DNA of 64,000 bases from the NCBI RefSeq assembly GCF_900312815.1, contig NZ_OMPE01000008.1, forward strand, positions 124,001 to 188,000. The letters run 5' to 3'. Below, one piece after another: positions 36,247 through 44,909 of the stretch (its first letter is position 1; each line of letters begins with the position of its first letter). This stretch comes from Aquimarina sp. AU474 (GTDB lineage Bacteria > Bacteroidota > Bacteroidia > Flavobacteriales > Flavobacteriaceae). A program made the position numbers and the translations under genes. The notes below the pieces were generated by a model that saw only the letters and a program-made list of their open reading frames with translations, did no database searches and was not told the origin of the DNA.

Positions 36247-37089
36247 ATGAGTTCAGTAGACTGGAAAACAGTAAAACAATATCAAGATATCACCTATAAA
36301 AAATCAGGAGGAGTAGCTCGGATAGCTTTTAATCGACCTGATGTACGTAATGCTTTTAGGCCACAAACAACAAGTGAACTTTATGATGCGTTTTATGATG
36401 CTCAGGAAGATACGTCAATTGGGGTTGTATTGCTATCGGCAGAAGGCCCATCATCAAAAGATGGTGTGTATTCTTTTTGTAGTGGAGGAGATCAAAAAGC
36501 AAGAGGTCATCAAGGATATGTTGGTCAAGATGGGATGCATAGGTTAAATATTCTTGAGGTACAACGATTAATTCGTTTTATGCCAAAAGTGGTTATAGCT
36601 GTAGTGCCAGGATGGGCAGTAGGAGGAGGGCATAGTTTGCATGTGGTTTGTGATCTTACTTTGGCTAGTAAGGAACATGCTATTTTTAAACAAACTGATG
36701 CCGATGTTACTAGTTTTGATGGTGGATACGGTTCTGCGTATTTGGCTAAGATGGTTGGACAAAAAAAGGCAAGAGAAATTTTCTTCTTAGGTAGAAATTA
36801 TTCGGCTCAGGATGCATATGAAATGGGTATGGTAAATGCTGTAATCCCTCATGAAGAGTTAGAAGACACGGCATACCAATGGGCGCAAGAAATTCTTGAA
36901 AAGTCGCCAACATCAATTAAAATGCTAAAATTTGCAATGAATCTTACCGATGATGGTATGGTTGGGCAGCAAGTATTTGCAGGAGAAGCAACACGATTGG
37001 CTTATATGACCGAAGAGGCAAAAGAAGGTAGGAATGCTTTTCTTGAAAAAAGAAAACCTGATTTTAAGAATATTAAATGGATACCATAA
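36247..37089 (+). CDS. menB: 1,4-dihydroxy-2-naphthoyl-CoA synthase
   Basis: A crotonase-fold enzyme that closes the second ring of menaquinone. With the ATG at 36247 it has 280 residues. The catalytic Asp158 is in SFDGGYG. Position 151 is Asp (KQTDADVT), where the bicarbonate-dependent enzymes such as E. coli MenB have Gly. In the Mycobacterium tuberculosis enzyme the Asp at the same offset (seven residues before the catalytic Asp) replaces bicarbonate, so a bicarbonate-independent type II enzyme is expected. The crotonase oxyanion loop and GWAVGGGHSLHVVCDL are intact. It has its own promoter, away from menD. Confidence 0.95.
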   Translation: MSSVDWKTVKQYQDITYKKSGGVARIAFNRPDVRNAFRPQTTSELYDAFYDAQEDTSIGVVLLSAEGPSSKDGVYSFCSGGDQKARGHQGYVGQDGMHRLNILEVQRLIRFMPKVVIAVVPGWAVGGGHSLHVVCDLTLASKEHAIFKQTDADVTSFDGGYGSAYLAKMVGQKKAREIFFLGRNYSAQDAYEMGMVNAVIPHEELEDTAYQWAQEILEKSPTSIKMLKFAMNLTDDGMVGQQVFAGEATRLAYMTEEAKEGRNAFLEKRKPDFKNIKWIP

Positions 37090-37137
37090 ATTGTATACTT
37101 AATTAATCAGAAACGTATACTTTTAAATTTTCAGAAT

Positions 37138-37929
37138 ATGGATAAAAAGGAGGAAGAACTATTATCAATGCATTATCAGATGGAAAAAACTGATATTAAG
37201 CAGCAACAGATGGAAGACCGACTGGTATCTATTTCTGAGGATTTGAAAAAAAGTAAAGTAGTAAGGAATTTATACTTTATTTTCATTGTAATCCTACTAG
37301 CCTTAATGGGTATTGCAGGTTTTTATTTGTCAAAGAATAATATGCTTTTTTCTTCTGAAGATGCATCTTTTGAGAATTCTAATGAAGTGAAAAACCTTCT
37401 TGTTACTAATGATTCTTTAAAAGAGGAGTTGAATAAGTTGAAAGTAGATATTTCTGAATATAAGAATGCGCAATCGGATATCAATGATAGCATAGCAGAA
37501 GAAGGGAGAGAGATTCTCGATTCTGTTAACGGGAAACCTAAATTGAATTTTGAAAGAAATTACTGCTATATTACTAAAGCTTTTAAAAGCAACGATGTTG
37601 TATTTATTGAGGCTGATTTTATAGAGTTTTATGAAGGTAAAAAAGCGGTAAAAAAAGCAAAGGAATTTGGTGAAGCAGAGTACGATATCGACAAAAATGG
37701 CGATACATTGTATTTTTTATATAATAATTATTATATTCATAATCAGAATTCTAAACCAAGAATTTTAGAACTTGACGATAGAGCAAGGGTTAGGATTAAT
37801 AATATTAATCAAATTTCTAATGGGTTTCCATTAAAAGCTTTTCAAAAAATAATCAAAGAAAAGCCAGTTTTAATTTTAGAAACTAATAATGGTGTAGTGT
37901 ATAGAATAACTCAGCAGAAACTCCCTTAG
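37138..37929 (+). CDS. single-pass membrane protein with N-terminal cytoplasmic helix, paralogue of the next gene
   Basis: A 263-residue protein. The N-terminus (MDKKEEELLSMHYQMEKTDI) and the following helix match the start of the next gene. One membrane span follows (about 41-63), then a coiled stretch (LKEELNKLKVDISEYKN). The distal part (about 130-263) has beta strands and a GKKAVKKAKEFGEAEYDI segment with YYIHNQNSKPRILEL. This resembles a domain found in other bacterial exported proteins, but I cannot name it. No catalytic residues stand out. Tandem copy with the gene 56 bases downstream. Confidence 0.72.
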   Translation: MDKKEEELLSMHYQMEKTDIKQQQMEDRLVSISEDLKKSKVVRNLYFIFIVILLALMGIAGFYLSKNNMLFSSEDASFENSNEVKNLLVTNDSLKEELNKLKVDISEYKNAQSDINDSIAEEGREILDSVNGKPKLNFERNYCYITKAFKSNDVVFIEADFIEFYEGKKAVKKAKEFGEAEYDIDKNGDTLYFLYNNYYIHNQNSKPRILELDDRARVRINNINQISNGFPLKAFQKIIKEKPVLILETNNGVVYRITQQKLP

Positions 37930-37985
37930 GCGTGGTGATTACATGTATAATAGTGTGCTTGAAAATTTCTTAAACTACCCCAGCC

Positions 37986-38609
37986 ATGAAAGTTATGAAA
38001 GATGAGGATCTTTTATCTTTACATTATCAGATTGAGAAAGCAGAGATAAAACAGAAAAAGCTTGAAGATTTGCTTGATGCAGAATCGGATATGCTTAAAA
38101 AAAGCAAAAAATCAAATCGACTATTTGGGTCTTTTTCACTAGTACTATTGTTATTAGCCGTTTTTCTTGTGGCTAATGCATTTTATTCTAGCAAATCGGC
38201 TTCTGCCTCTCTTACGGCAGAGGATATAAATCGAAAAGAGTTATCTACACTTCAGAATGAACTCCAAACAGCAAGAGAAGAATTAGATGTTCTCAAGCGT
38301 AAGAAGGTTGACCTTGAAGAAATCAGGAACTTATATTTATACAGAAAACTAATTGATAAAGACACCGTATATTCTGTGCAAATTAAAGCACTTAATGATA
38401 GGAGGATATCTTCAATTTCTGAAAAATACACGAACTCCTTGGTGTATAATGATACTTCACTATATAAATTTAGTTTAGGGATATTTGAAACCTTGATTGA
38501 AGCACAAGATTTTAGAAAAACACTAATTCAATCTGGTATCTATGATAAACGGATTTTTGTAATATCCTATAAACAAGGAAGACGCTTGAAAATAGAAGAT
38601 TTTCGGTAA
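37986..38609 (+). CDS. single-pass membrane protein with SPOR-like C-terminus
   Basis: A 207-residue protein. The N-terminus (KDEDLLSLHYQIEKAEIKQ) is nearly that of the preceding paralogue. It is followed by a membrane span (about 44-66), a coiled stretch and a C-terminal domain from about residue 125. That domain has the SPOR pattern: YSVQIKALNDRRI, FSLGIFETLIEAQDFRKTL, then YDKRIFVISYKQGRRL. SPOR domains bind denuded peptidoglycan at division sites. Together the pair may be envelope-linked; the assignment rests on pattern alone. The gene ends 3 bases from the convergent E1 gene stop. Confidence 0.7.
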   Translation: MKVMKDEDLLSLHYQIEKAEIKQKKLEDLLDAESDMLKKSKKSNRLFGSFSLVLLLLAVFLVANAFYSSKSASASLTAEDINRKELSTLQNELQTAREELDVLKRKKVDLEEIRNLYLYRKLIDKDTVYSVQIKALNDRRISSISEKYTNSLVYNDTSLYKFSLGIFETLIEAQDFRKTLIQSGIYDKRIFVISYKQGRRLKIEDFR

Positions 38610-38612
38610 AAC

Positions 38613-41027
38613 TTATCTTAGTTTTGGATATGTATTAGGGTCTACTTCATTCATGATCTCATAAACCTTTTCGAAAATATCATCTGTAGATGGTTTACTA
38701 AAGTAATCACCATCAGTTCCGAATGCAGGTCTATGTGGCTGTGCACTTAGTGTTTGTGGCTTACTATCCAGGTATTGATAAATATTTTGTTCGTCTATTA
38801 ATTTATGTAAAATATATCCTGTTGCTCCACCTGGCACATCCTCATCTATAACCAACAATCTGTTAGTCTTGGCGATACTTTTTACAATATCATGATTTAG
38901 GTCAAATGGCACTAATGATTGAACATCTATAACTTCAGCATTAATACCTGTTGTTAAAAGTTCCTTTGCAGCTTGTTCTACAAGTCTCAATGTTGATCCA
39001 TAAGATACTAGAGTGATATCTGCGCCGTCTTTTACGGTTTCTACTATACCTACTGGTGTTCTAATTTCTGAAAGGTTAGATGGCATTTTTTCTTTTAAGC
39101 GGTAACCGTTTAGACATTCTACAACCACAGCTGGTTCATCACTATCTAGTAATGTATTATAAAAACCTGCAGCTTTGGTCATATTTCTTGGTACAAGAAT
39201 ATGGATTCCTCTTAATAAATGGATTAATCCTCCCATTTGCGATCCAGAATGCCAAATCCCTTCTAATCTATGTCCTCTTGTTCGTATGATCAAAGGAGCT
39301 TTTTGTTTTGCTAAGGTTCTATAGCGCAATGTGGCAAGATCATCACTTAACCCTTGTATGCAATATAAGATATAGTCTAGGTATTGAATTTCAGCAATTG
39401 GCCGTAATCCACGCATAGCCATTCCGATTCCTTGTCCAAGAATAGTAGCTTCTCTAATACCAGCATCAGAAACTCTGATTTCACCAAATTTTTCTTGTAA
39501 TCCCTCTAGTCCTTGATTTACATCACCAATTTTACCACTATCTTCACCAAAAATGAGAGCTTCTGGTACTCTGCTAAATATACTATCAAAATTATCTCTG
39601 ATTATAACTCTACCATCTACCATTTCGGTGTTTTCGTCGTATATAGGAGCTACCTCATTGATATTGGTAACTTTAGAGTCAAATTCATTATATAGGTGAG
39701 CACTATATTTAGGCTGTATTTTATCGATATAGCTATTTATCCAATTTTGCAGGTTTAATTTTTCTGCAAAGCTTTCTTTGGTTAAATAGCGTAATATTTT
39801 TCTTGAAACCTCTAGTATATCTTTTCTAATAGGTTCTTCTTTTTCAGAAAGTGTTTGTGTTAGAGGAGATATGAAATTTTTATTTGCACTTTGATTTTCT
39901 ACTGCCTTTAATAATTGTAATGCTTCTTTTTGTTCTGATTTGATTTCTGATATGTAAGCATTCCAGGCGTTAGTTTTTCCTTTTCGAACTTCTTTTTTCG
40001 CAGCTTTTTCAAGATCAAGAAGTTCTTCATTGGTCGCGATATTATGATCGATAACCCATTCTCTAAACTTTTTATTACAATCATATTCTCTTTCCCAGTT
40101 CAAACGCTCTTCACTTTTGTATCGTTCATGAGATCCAGAAGTAGAGTGACCTTGTGGTTGTGTTAATTCTTTTACATGAATGATAACAGGGATATGCTGT
40201 TCTCTTGCAAGTTCTTCAGCAGTTTCATAAGCACTCATCAAAGCTGGATAATCCCAACCATTTACTTTTATGATTTCATAACCTTCATGATTTTCATCAC
40301 GTCTGAATCCTTCAAGAATTAAAGAGATGTCTTCTTTTGTAGTTTGGTGCTTAGCGTGAACAGAGATACCATATTCGTCATCCCATACACTAATAACCAT
40401 CGGTACTTGTAGTACACCACCAGCATTTATAGTTTCCCAAAATAATCCTTCGCTAGTACTTGCGTTACCTATAGTGCCCCAAGCTACTTCGTTTCCTTTT
40501 ATTGAGAAATTAGAAAAGTCTGATACACTTTTTTCATTACGATATACTTTGGATGCTTGTGCGAGACCTAAAAGTCTGGGCATTTGACCAGCAGTAGGGG
40601 ATATATCTGCACTAGAGTTCTTTTGCTCAGTTAAGTTTTTCCATGTCCCATCTTCATTAAGACTATGAGTAGCAAAATGCCCTCCCATTTGTCTTCCAGC
40701 TGCAAAAGGTTCTCTTTTTATATCTGTGTGAGCATAAAGCCCTGCAAAAAATTGTTCAACAGTGTATTGATCAATTGCCATCATGAAAGTTTGATCGCGA
40801 TAGTATCCCGATCTAAAGTCTCCGTTTCGAAAAACTCTAGCCATTGCTAGTTGTGGTAATTCTTTTCCACCTCCAAAAATTCCAAACTTGGATTTACCTG
40901 TCAATACTTCTCGTCGCCCTAGAAGACTACACTCTCGGCTTATAAGGGCTATCTTATAATCTCTAAGTATTTGATTTCTATATTCTTCAAAGGAAATATT
41001 AGATGTAGTAACAGTTTCAGGTTGCAT
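38613..41027 (-). CDS. fused alpha/beta E1 subunit of a 2-oxoacid dehydrogenase complex
   Basis: An 804-residue fusion: alpha domain (about 15-370) and beta domain (from about 470, with VFGEDSGKIGDVNQGLEG). It is the thiamine-diphosphate E1 component of a branched-chain or pyruvate dehydrogenase-type complex. The alpha motif normally written GDG...NN reads GNAST (Asn188) and WDDEYGIS (Asp217). Both positions align exactly with the usual Asp and Asn metal ligands, but the two residues are exchanged. Substrate (branched-chain 2-oxoacid versus pyruvate) is open; flavobacterial proteins of this plan are usually labelled 2-oxoisovalerate or alpha-ketoacid dehydrogenase. A strong promoter lies directly upstream. 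Confidence 0.9.
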   Translation of the reverse strand: MQPETVTTSNISFEEYRNQILRDYKIALISRECSLLGRREVLTGKSKFGIFGGGKELPQLAMARVFRNGDFRSGYYRDQTFMMAIDQYTVEQFFAGLYAHTDIKREPFAAGRQMGGHFATHSLNEDGTWKNLTEQKNSSADISPTAGQMPRLLGLAQASKVYRNEKSVSDFSNFSIKGNEVAWGTIGNASTSEGLFWETINAGGVLQVPMVISVWDDEYGISVHAKHQTTKEDISLILEGFRRDENHEGYEIIKVNGWDYPALMSAYETAEELAREQHIPVIIHVKELTQPQGHSTSGSHERYKSEERLNWEREYDCNKKFREWVIDHNIATNEELLDLEKAAKKEVRKGKTNAWNAYISEIKSEQKEALQLLKAVENQSANKNFISPLTQTLSEKEEPIRKDILEVSRKILRYLTKESFAEKLNLQNWINSYIDKIQPKYSAHLYNEFDSKVTNINEVAPIYDENTEMVDGRVIIRDNFDSIFSRVPEALIFGEDSGKIGDVNQGLEGLQEKFGEIRVSDAGIREATILGQGIGMAMRGLRPIAEIQYLDYILYCIQGLSDDLATLRYRTLAKQKAPLIIRTRGHRLEGIWHSGSQMGGLIHLLRGIHILVPRNMTKAAGFYNTLLDSDEPAVVVECLNGYRLKEKMPSNLSEIRTPVGIVETVKDGADITLVSYGSTLRLVEQAAKELLTTGINAEVIDVQSLVPFDLNHDIVKSIAKTNRLLVIDEDVPGGATGYILHKLIDEQNIYQYLDSKPQTLSAQPHRPAFGTDGDYFSKPSTDDIFEKVYEIMNEVDPNTYPKLR

Positions 41028-41049
41028 ACGAACGACGTTTAAAGGTTTG

Positions 41050-41081
41050 CAAATTTAGTTAAAATACAAGCCAATTGCAAA
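41050..41081 (-). promoter_or_regulatory. promoter of the E1 dehydrogenase gene
   Basis: On the minus strand: TTTG (41078-41081), 20 bases, then TAAATTTG (41050-41057). Both boxes match the Bacteroidota consensus, and the start codon lies 23 bases further on. This is one of the best-formed promoters in the window. Confidence 0.7.
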
Positions 41082-41225
41082 ATGAAAACTCTTAAAGTTT
41101 TTGAATATATTTTACTAAAATCGATATTTTGTTATCAAATTATAGTTTTTTGGTGTTATTTTAGGAATTGGTTAACAAATGCTCAAAATTTTCACATTTA
41201 TATATGCATTTGCTTTTTAATTTAA

Positions 41226-44057
41226 TTAATACCATTCTCTGGTAAATAAACCAATTAGCGTTTCGGGACTTAACGTAATTATAAACCTAATTTGTTGATC
41301 GTAATCTGGTTGAGCTATTTCCCAACCTTTATTAGACACTACCGGAAAGAATAATTCGAAATAATCGGCAACAAGACTTAATCTTACTCCAGCATCGTAC
41401 ACAAATTCTGGAGAAACCCCTTTATTTTTAACCAACCCTACGTCTCCGTAGGCATAAATCCAATTCCAGATGTTACTATTTGCATTAAATGTTGTTATCC
41501 ATTGATTAGCAAAAGGAAATTCGAGTTGAGATTTAAATCCACCTTCCGCAATAATGATTTGTTGACTTGTTAACCCTGTGTCTTCACTTCGACCTAGATA
41601 GTTAAAATCAAATAAATAATCTGTTGGTCTATCCAATGCAAAACTGAAAAAGTCTCCATCTTTTTCTGTATCGTTAAACAAAAAAGTACCGGCAAACAGT
41701 CTAAGGTTAACTTGCCTGTTGTTAAGGAATAACTTTCTGTAATTAACTGTAGCAGATATTTTACTAAAGTTTTTAGATAATTGATAGTCTACTGTATATC
41801 CTAAAAAGTTAATAAGGTTAAAATCAGAATGTCGATATCTCGCGTTAAATACATTATAATCTGGTGTAACAACGGGGTTTTCTTCATTTCGTTGCCTAAA
41901 TACATTAATGTTTCTAAGTGATAATCGTTGCCTTTTATTAGATCTAAGATCTTCTGGTCGATACAAAAAACTAACCGAAGAGGAGAATCTTCTAAATAGC
42001 AAATCAGGTGCATAACTAAACATACTACCATTTACGCCATATCGTATTTGATAAAGACCATGTTCTGCAATTTGATTTCTAAAAAAGAAAGAGGCAGAAC
42101 CTAGTAGTTTTTTAGATCTTAAGCCATAAGCGGGTGAGATGTTATATTCAAAGTCTCTTCTGATAATAGTTTTGTTGTAAAATTTGGAAGCTAACGTAAA
42201 CCCATCATATACATTAAATTCAAACTCAGGAATAAAAAATAACTGACTATATCTAGGGTCTTCGATGTCCTGTAAGAGTCTAAATTGTATCGGTTTATTA
42301 AATATCCATTTTAAATTTTTGTAATTATTCCTTCTATTTACTTCAGGAATATTTTGATCATAATCAAGTACAAGCTTGCTAAGATCTTCATTAGCAATCT
42401 TTACTTTTTTAGTACCTGTAAAACCAGAGATCCAAGTTTTGGACACAATATCCTTTTTTCTAAACCCGTATAAGGATACCGGCATAGTGTTATCTCTTTT
42501 GTTTTTAATAGTAACTTCTATAGAATCTTTATCTTTTTTTACGGACTTGATTTTAAAATCAAGTTTTTTATTGGTATTTACATAATCATCAAAAAACCAG
42601 TCTATGTTTTTATTAGACAACGAGGTGAGAACCTCTTTGTATTTTTTTGAATCTGTATACCGTAAAACATTTTGACCATAAAACTCTTTAATACTTTCTG
42701 CAACAATATTATCATCTCCTAAGTAATCTTCGAGATATTTAAGGCCAACACCTGCTTTATAAGCGTTGGCAATATTTTTATTAAATTTTACTAGTTTATC
42801 TTGTGGCAGTGATAGTGGTTGGTCTAAGTAAAGTCTTGCCATATTTTTATACGCCAAAAAATATTGATCATTAAACTTTAAGTCTGCTGCATGAAACCAT
42901 CTTACTCCTATTACTTTACTAAGTTTCCCGATAATTTTCATTTCGGGATAGTATTGATCAGTATAAGCCATCATTAAGTAGATATGAATAGCATCTCTTA
43001 ACCATGCATCTTGTCTAGGGTTAATAATAAGAGTCTTTTTTAAGTAACTCTCGGTAATTGCTTTAAGTTGTTTAATTTCAAATTGAAATCCATCAGGGAA
43101 AGGCCTTAAAAAATCTGGTAACTGATTTAAGCCATATACGGGATTGTTTTTATAATCACTTTCTGAAATAAGGATTTTATCAAAAGGGTAGGGGCCTAAT
43201 TTTTTCTGTAAAAACTGTACAATTCTTGTAGTAGCTACAGATTTCATTTCTGGCATTAACTTATTGTCATCAATGTCGCTAATAAACTGGATTCCATCTG
43301 CTGGAAAGCTATAAAACAAACTAGTTCCTCTAGTAATATATAGATTTATTTCTGATCTATTGTTACCCTTTAATTGAATAGTTCTATTTCTTTCTTCTTC
43401 TGAAATATTTATAGTTTCTCTTCTGAGGTCACTAACAATTTCATAATCTTCTTGTAAAGTAAAATTTATAGTGTAATCGATTAGAGGAGTATAAAGATCA
43501 TCTAGGTCTTTGTGGCTATAGATGTTCCAATTGGTATCATGTACTGCAGGGACCATATACCAATATTTAAGATCAAAATTTCCATTATCCTTGTAACCAT
43601 AACGCGTAAACTTACTACTAGGAATTTTCACTTTATATTTTAAAATGATCTTTTGGCTTTTTCCTGGTAATAAAGGTTGTAAACACTCTATCCAAACAAT
43701 ATCTTGTTCATTTTCAATTCTTCCCCATTGAAGAGATTGAGAAGATGAATCAGTAATATATTGTACAGTTGTACCTCCTCTTTCATGATCCTTTGCAAAG
43801 TAAAAACGTTTTAAAAAATCTTCAGAAAATCGTTCACCTAATGGTGTCGTTTTATCTGAAAAAGCATTAGCCCAATCATGAAGAAATATCTTTTTAAGCG
43901 CTTTTTGAGAAGAATTGGTATATACAATCTCCTGCTCAATGGATATAACTTTTTTATCTGTGTCCAGTTCAGCATTAATTAAAATACTGTTTTGCGCTGT
44001 TGCTATAAGCAGCGAAAAAAAGGCAAGAGCTGTATGAAGTAATTTTTTAATATTCAA
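41226..44057 (-). CDS. pseudo-M1 peptidase fused to an outer-membrane beta-barrel
   Basis: A 943-residue exported protein (signal MNIKKLLHTALAFFSLLIATA). Residues about 25-380 follow the M1 gluzincin plan: N-terminal beta sandwich, the DFLRPFPDG and WLRDAIHIYL segments. The zinc motif is lost: the place of HExxH reads AITESYLKK (about 333-341), and the second glutamate (WLxEG) is Asp355 in WLRDAI. Residues about 590-943 look like an outer-membrane barrel: many alternating strands rich in Tyr, Phe, Arg and Asn, ending in an aromatic residue (REWY). A catalytic role is doubtful; a surface or assembly role is more likely. A near-palindrome CCCATCAATTAATGGG (44081-44096) lies in the presumed leader. 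Confidence 0.75.
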   Translation of the reverse strand: MNIKKLLHTALAFFSLLIATAQNSILINAELDTDKKVISIEQEIVYTNSSQKALKKIFLHDWANAFSDKTTPLGERFSEDFLKRFYFAKDHERGGTTVQYITDSSSQSLQWGRIENEQDIVWIECLQPLLPGKSQKIILKYKVKIPSSKFTRYGYKDNGNFDLKYWYMVPAVHDTNWNIYSHKDLDDLYTPLIDYTINFTLQEDYEIVSDLRRETINISEEERNRTIQLKGNNRSEINLYITRGTSLFYSFPADGIQFISDIDDNKLMPEMKSVATTRIVQFLQKKLGPYPFDKILISESDYKNNPVYGLNQLPDFLRPFPDGFQFEIKQLKAITESYLKKTLIINPRQDAWLRDAIHIYLMMAYTDQYYPEMKIIGKLSKVIGVRWFHAADLKFNDQYFLAYKNMARLYLDQPLSLPQDKLVKFNKNIANAYKAGVGLKYLEDYLGDDNIVAESIKEFYGQNVLRYTDSKKYKEVLTSLSNKNIDWFFDDYVNTNKKLDFKIKSVKKDKDSIEVTIKNKRDNTMPVSLYGFRKKDIVSKTWISGFTGTKKVKIANEDLSKLVLDYDQNIPEVNRRNNYKNLKWIFNKPIQFRLLQDIEDPRYSQLFFIPEFEFNVYDGFTLASKFYNKTIIRRDFEYNISPAYGLRSKKLLGSASFFFRNQIAEHGLYQIRYGVNGSMFSYAPDLLFRRFSSSVSFLYRPEDLRSNKRQRLSLRNINVFRQRNEENPVVTPDYNVFNARYRHSDFNLINFLGYTVDYQLSKNFSKISATVNYRKLFLNNRQVNLRLFAGTFLFNDTEKDGDFFSFALDRPTDYLFDFNYLGRSEDTGLTSQQIIIAEGGFKSQLEFPFANQWITTFNANSNIWNWIYAYGDVGLVKNKGVSPEFVYDAGVRLSLVADYFELFFPVVSNKGWEIAQPDYDQQIRFIITLSPETLIGLFTREWY

Positions 44058-44206
44058 TTTTTAAATGCGATTATAGATATCCCATCAATTAATGGGCCGA
44101 AATTAAAAATAAAATATGCTTCTTTTAAATTACTCAATACTTAAAGTTTTAATGGTTTGTGCAAAGAATTGATGTTCAATACTAGTGATTTTTTTGTAAT
44201 GTGTGT

Positions 44207-44896
44207 TTAGAAATTAGGACTTAAATTATATTCACCATAGAATTTATCTAAAATGTGTAGTACTTCTTCAGGTGTATCTACAACATGTATAAGATCGAGG
44301 TCACCAGGACTTATATTTCCAAATTTTTCGAGTAAAGTTGTTTTCACCCAGTCAATTAGTCCTCCCCAAAACTCAGTACTTACTAATATGATTGGAAATT
44401 TGGCAATCTTTTTTGTTTGTATTAAAGTCATCGCTTCGAATAATTCATCTAATGTTCCAAATCCACCAGGCATTACTACAAATCCTTGAGAGTATTTTAC
44501 GAACATTACTTTACGAACAAAGAAGTAATCAAAATCTAAACTTTTATCACTATCAATATAAGGGTTATCATGTTGCTCAAAAGGGAGATCTATATTAAGA
44601 CCTACAGAGGTTCCCCCTCCAAGATGAGCACCTTTGTTACCTGCTTCCATAATACCAGGTCCTCCACCTGTTATCACTCCATAACCATTATCTACAATTT
44701 CCTTTGCTACATCAACGGCTAATTGGTAATACTTATCATCGGTTTTGGTACGTGCCGATCCAAAAATAGACACACAAGGTCCTATCTTACTCATTTTTTC
44801 AAATCCGTTTACGAATTCTCCCATGATCTTAAAAATGGCCCAAGAATCATTTGTTTTTATCTCATTCCAACCTTTGTGGTGTTGTTCTTTTCTCAT
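44207..44896 (-). CDS. LOG-family (TIGR00730-type) Rossmann-fold protein
   Basis: A 229-residue cytosolic protein with the LOG signature: VSIFGSARTK, GGGPGIMEAGNKGA and the PGGFGTLDELFE motif. Family members are cytokinin riboside 5'-monophosphate phosphoribohydrolases in plants, or nucleotide phosphoribohydrolases such as PpnN in bacteria; the older label lysine decarboxylase is wrong. It follows uvrA by 13 bases on the same strand, so it is probably co-transcribed with it. Confidence 0.92.
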   Translation of the reverse strand: MRKEQHHKGWNEIKTNDSWAIFKIMGEFVNGFEKMSKIGPCVSIFGSARTKTDDKYYQLAVDVAKEIVDNGYGVITGGGPGIMEAGNKGAHLGGGTSVGLNIDLPFEQHDNPYIDSDKSLDFDYFFVRKVMFVKYSQGFVVMPGGFGTLDELFEAMTLIQTKKIAKFPIILVSTEFWGGLIDWVKTTLLEKFGNISPGDLDLIHVVDTPEEVLHILDKFYGEYNLSPNF

Positions 44897-44909
44897 AAAA
44901 AATATGCTT

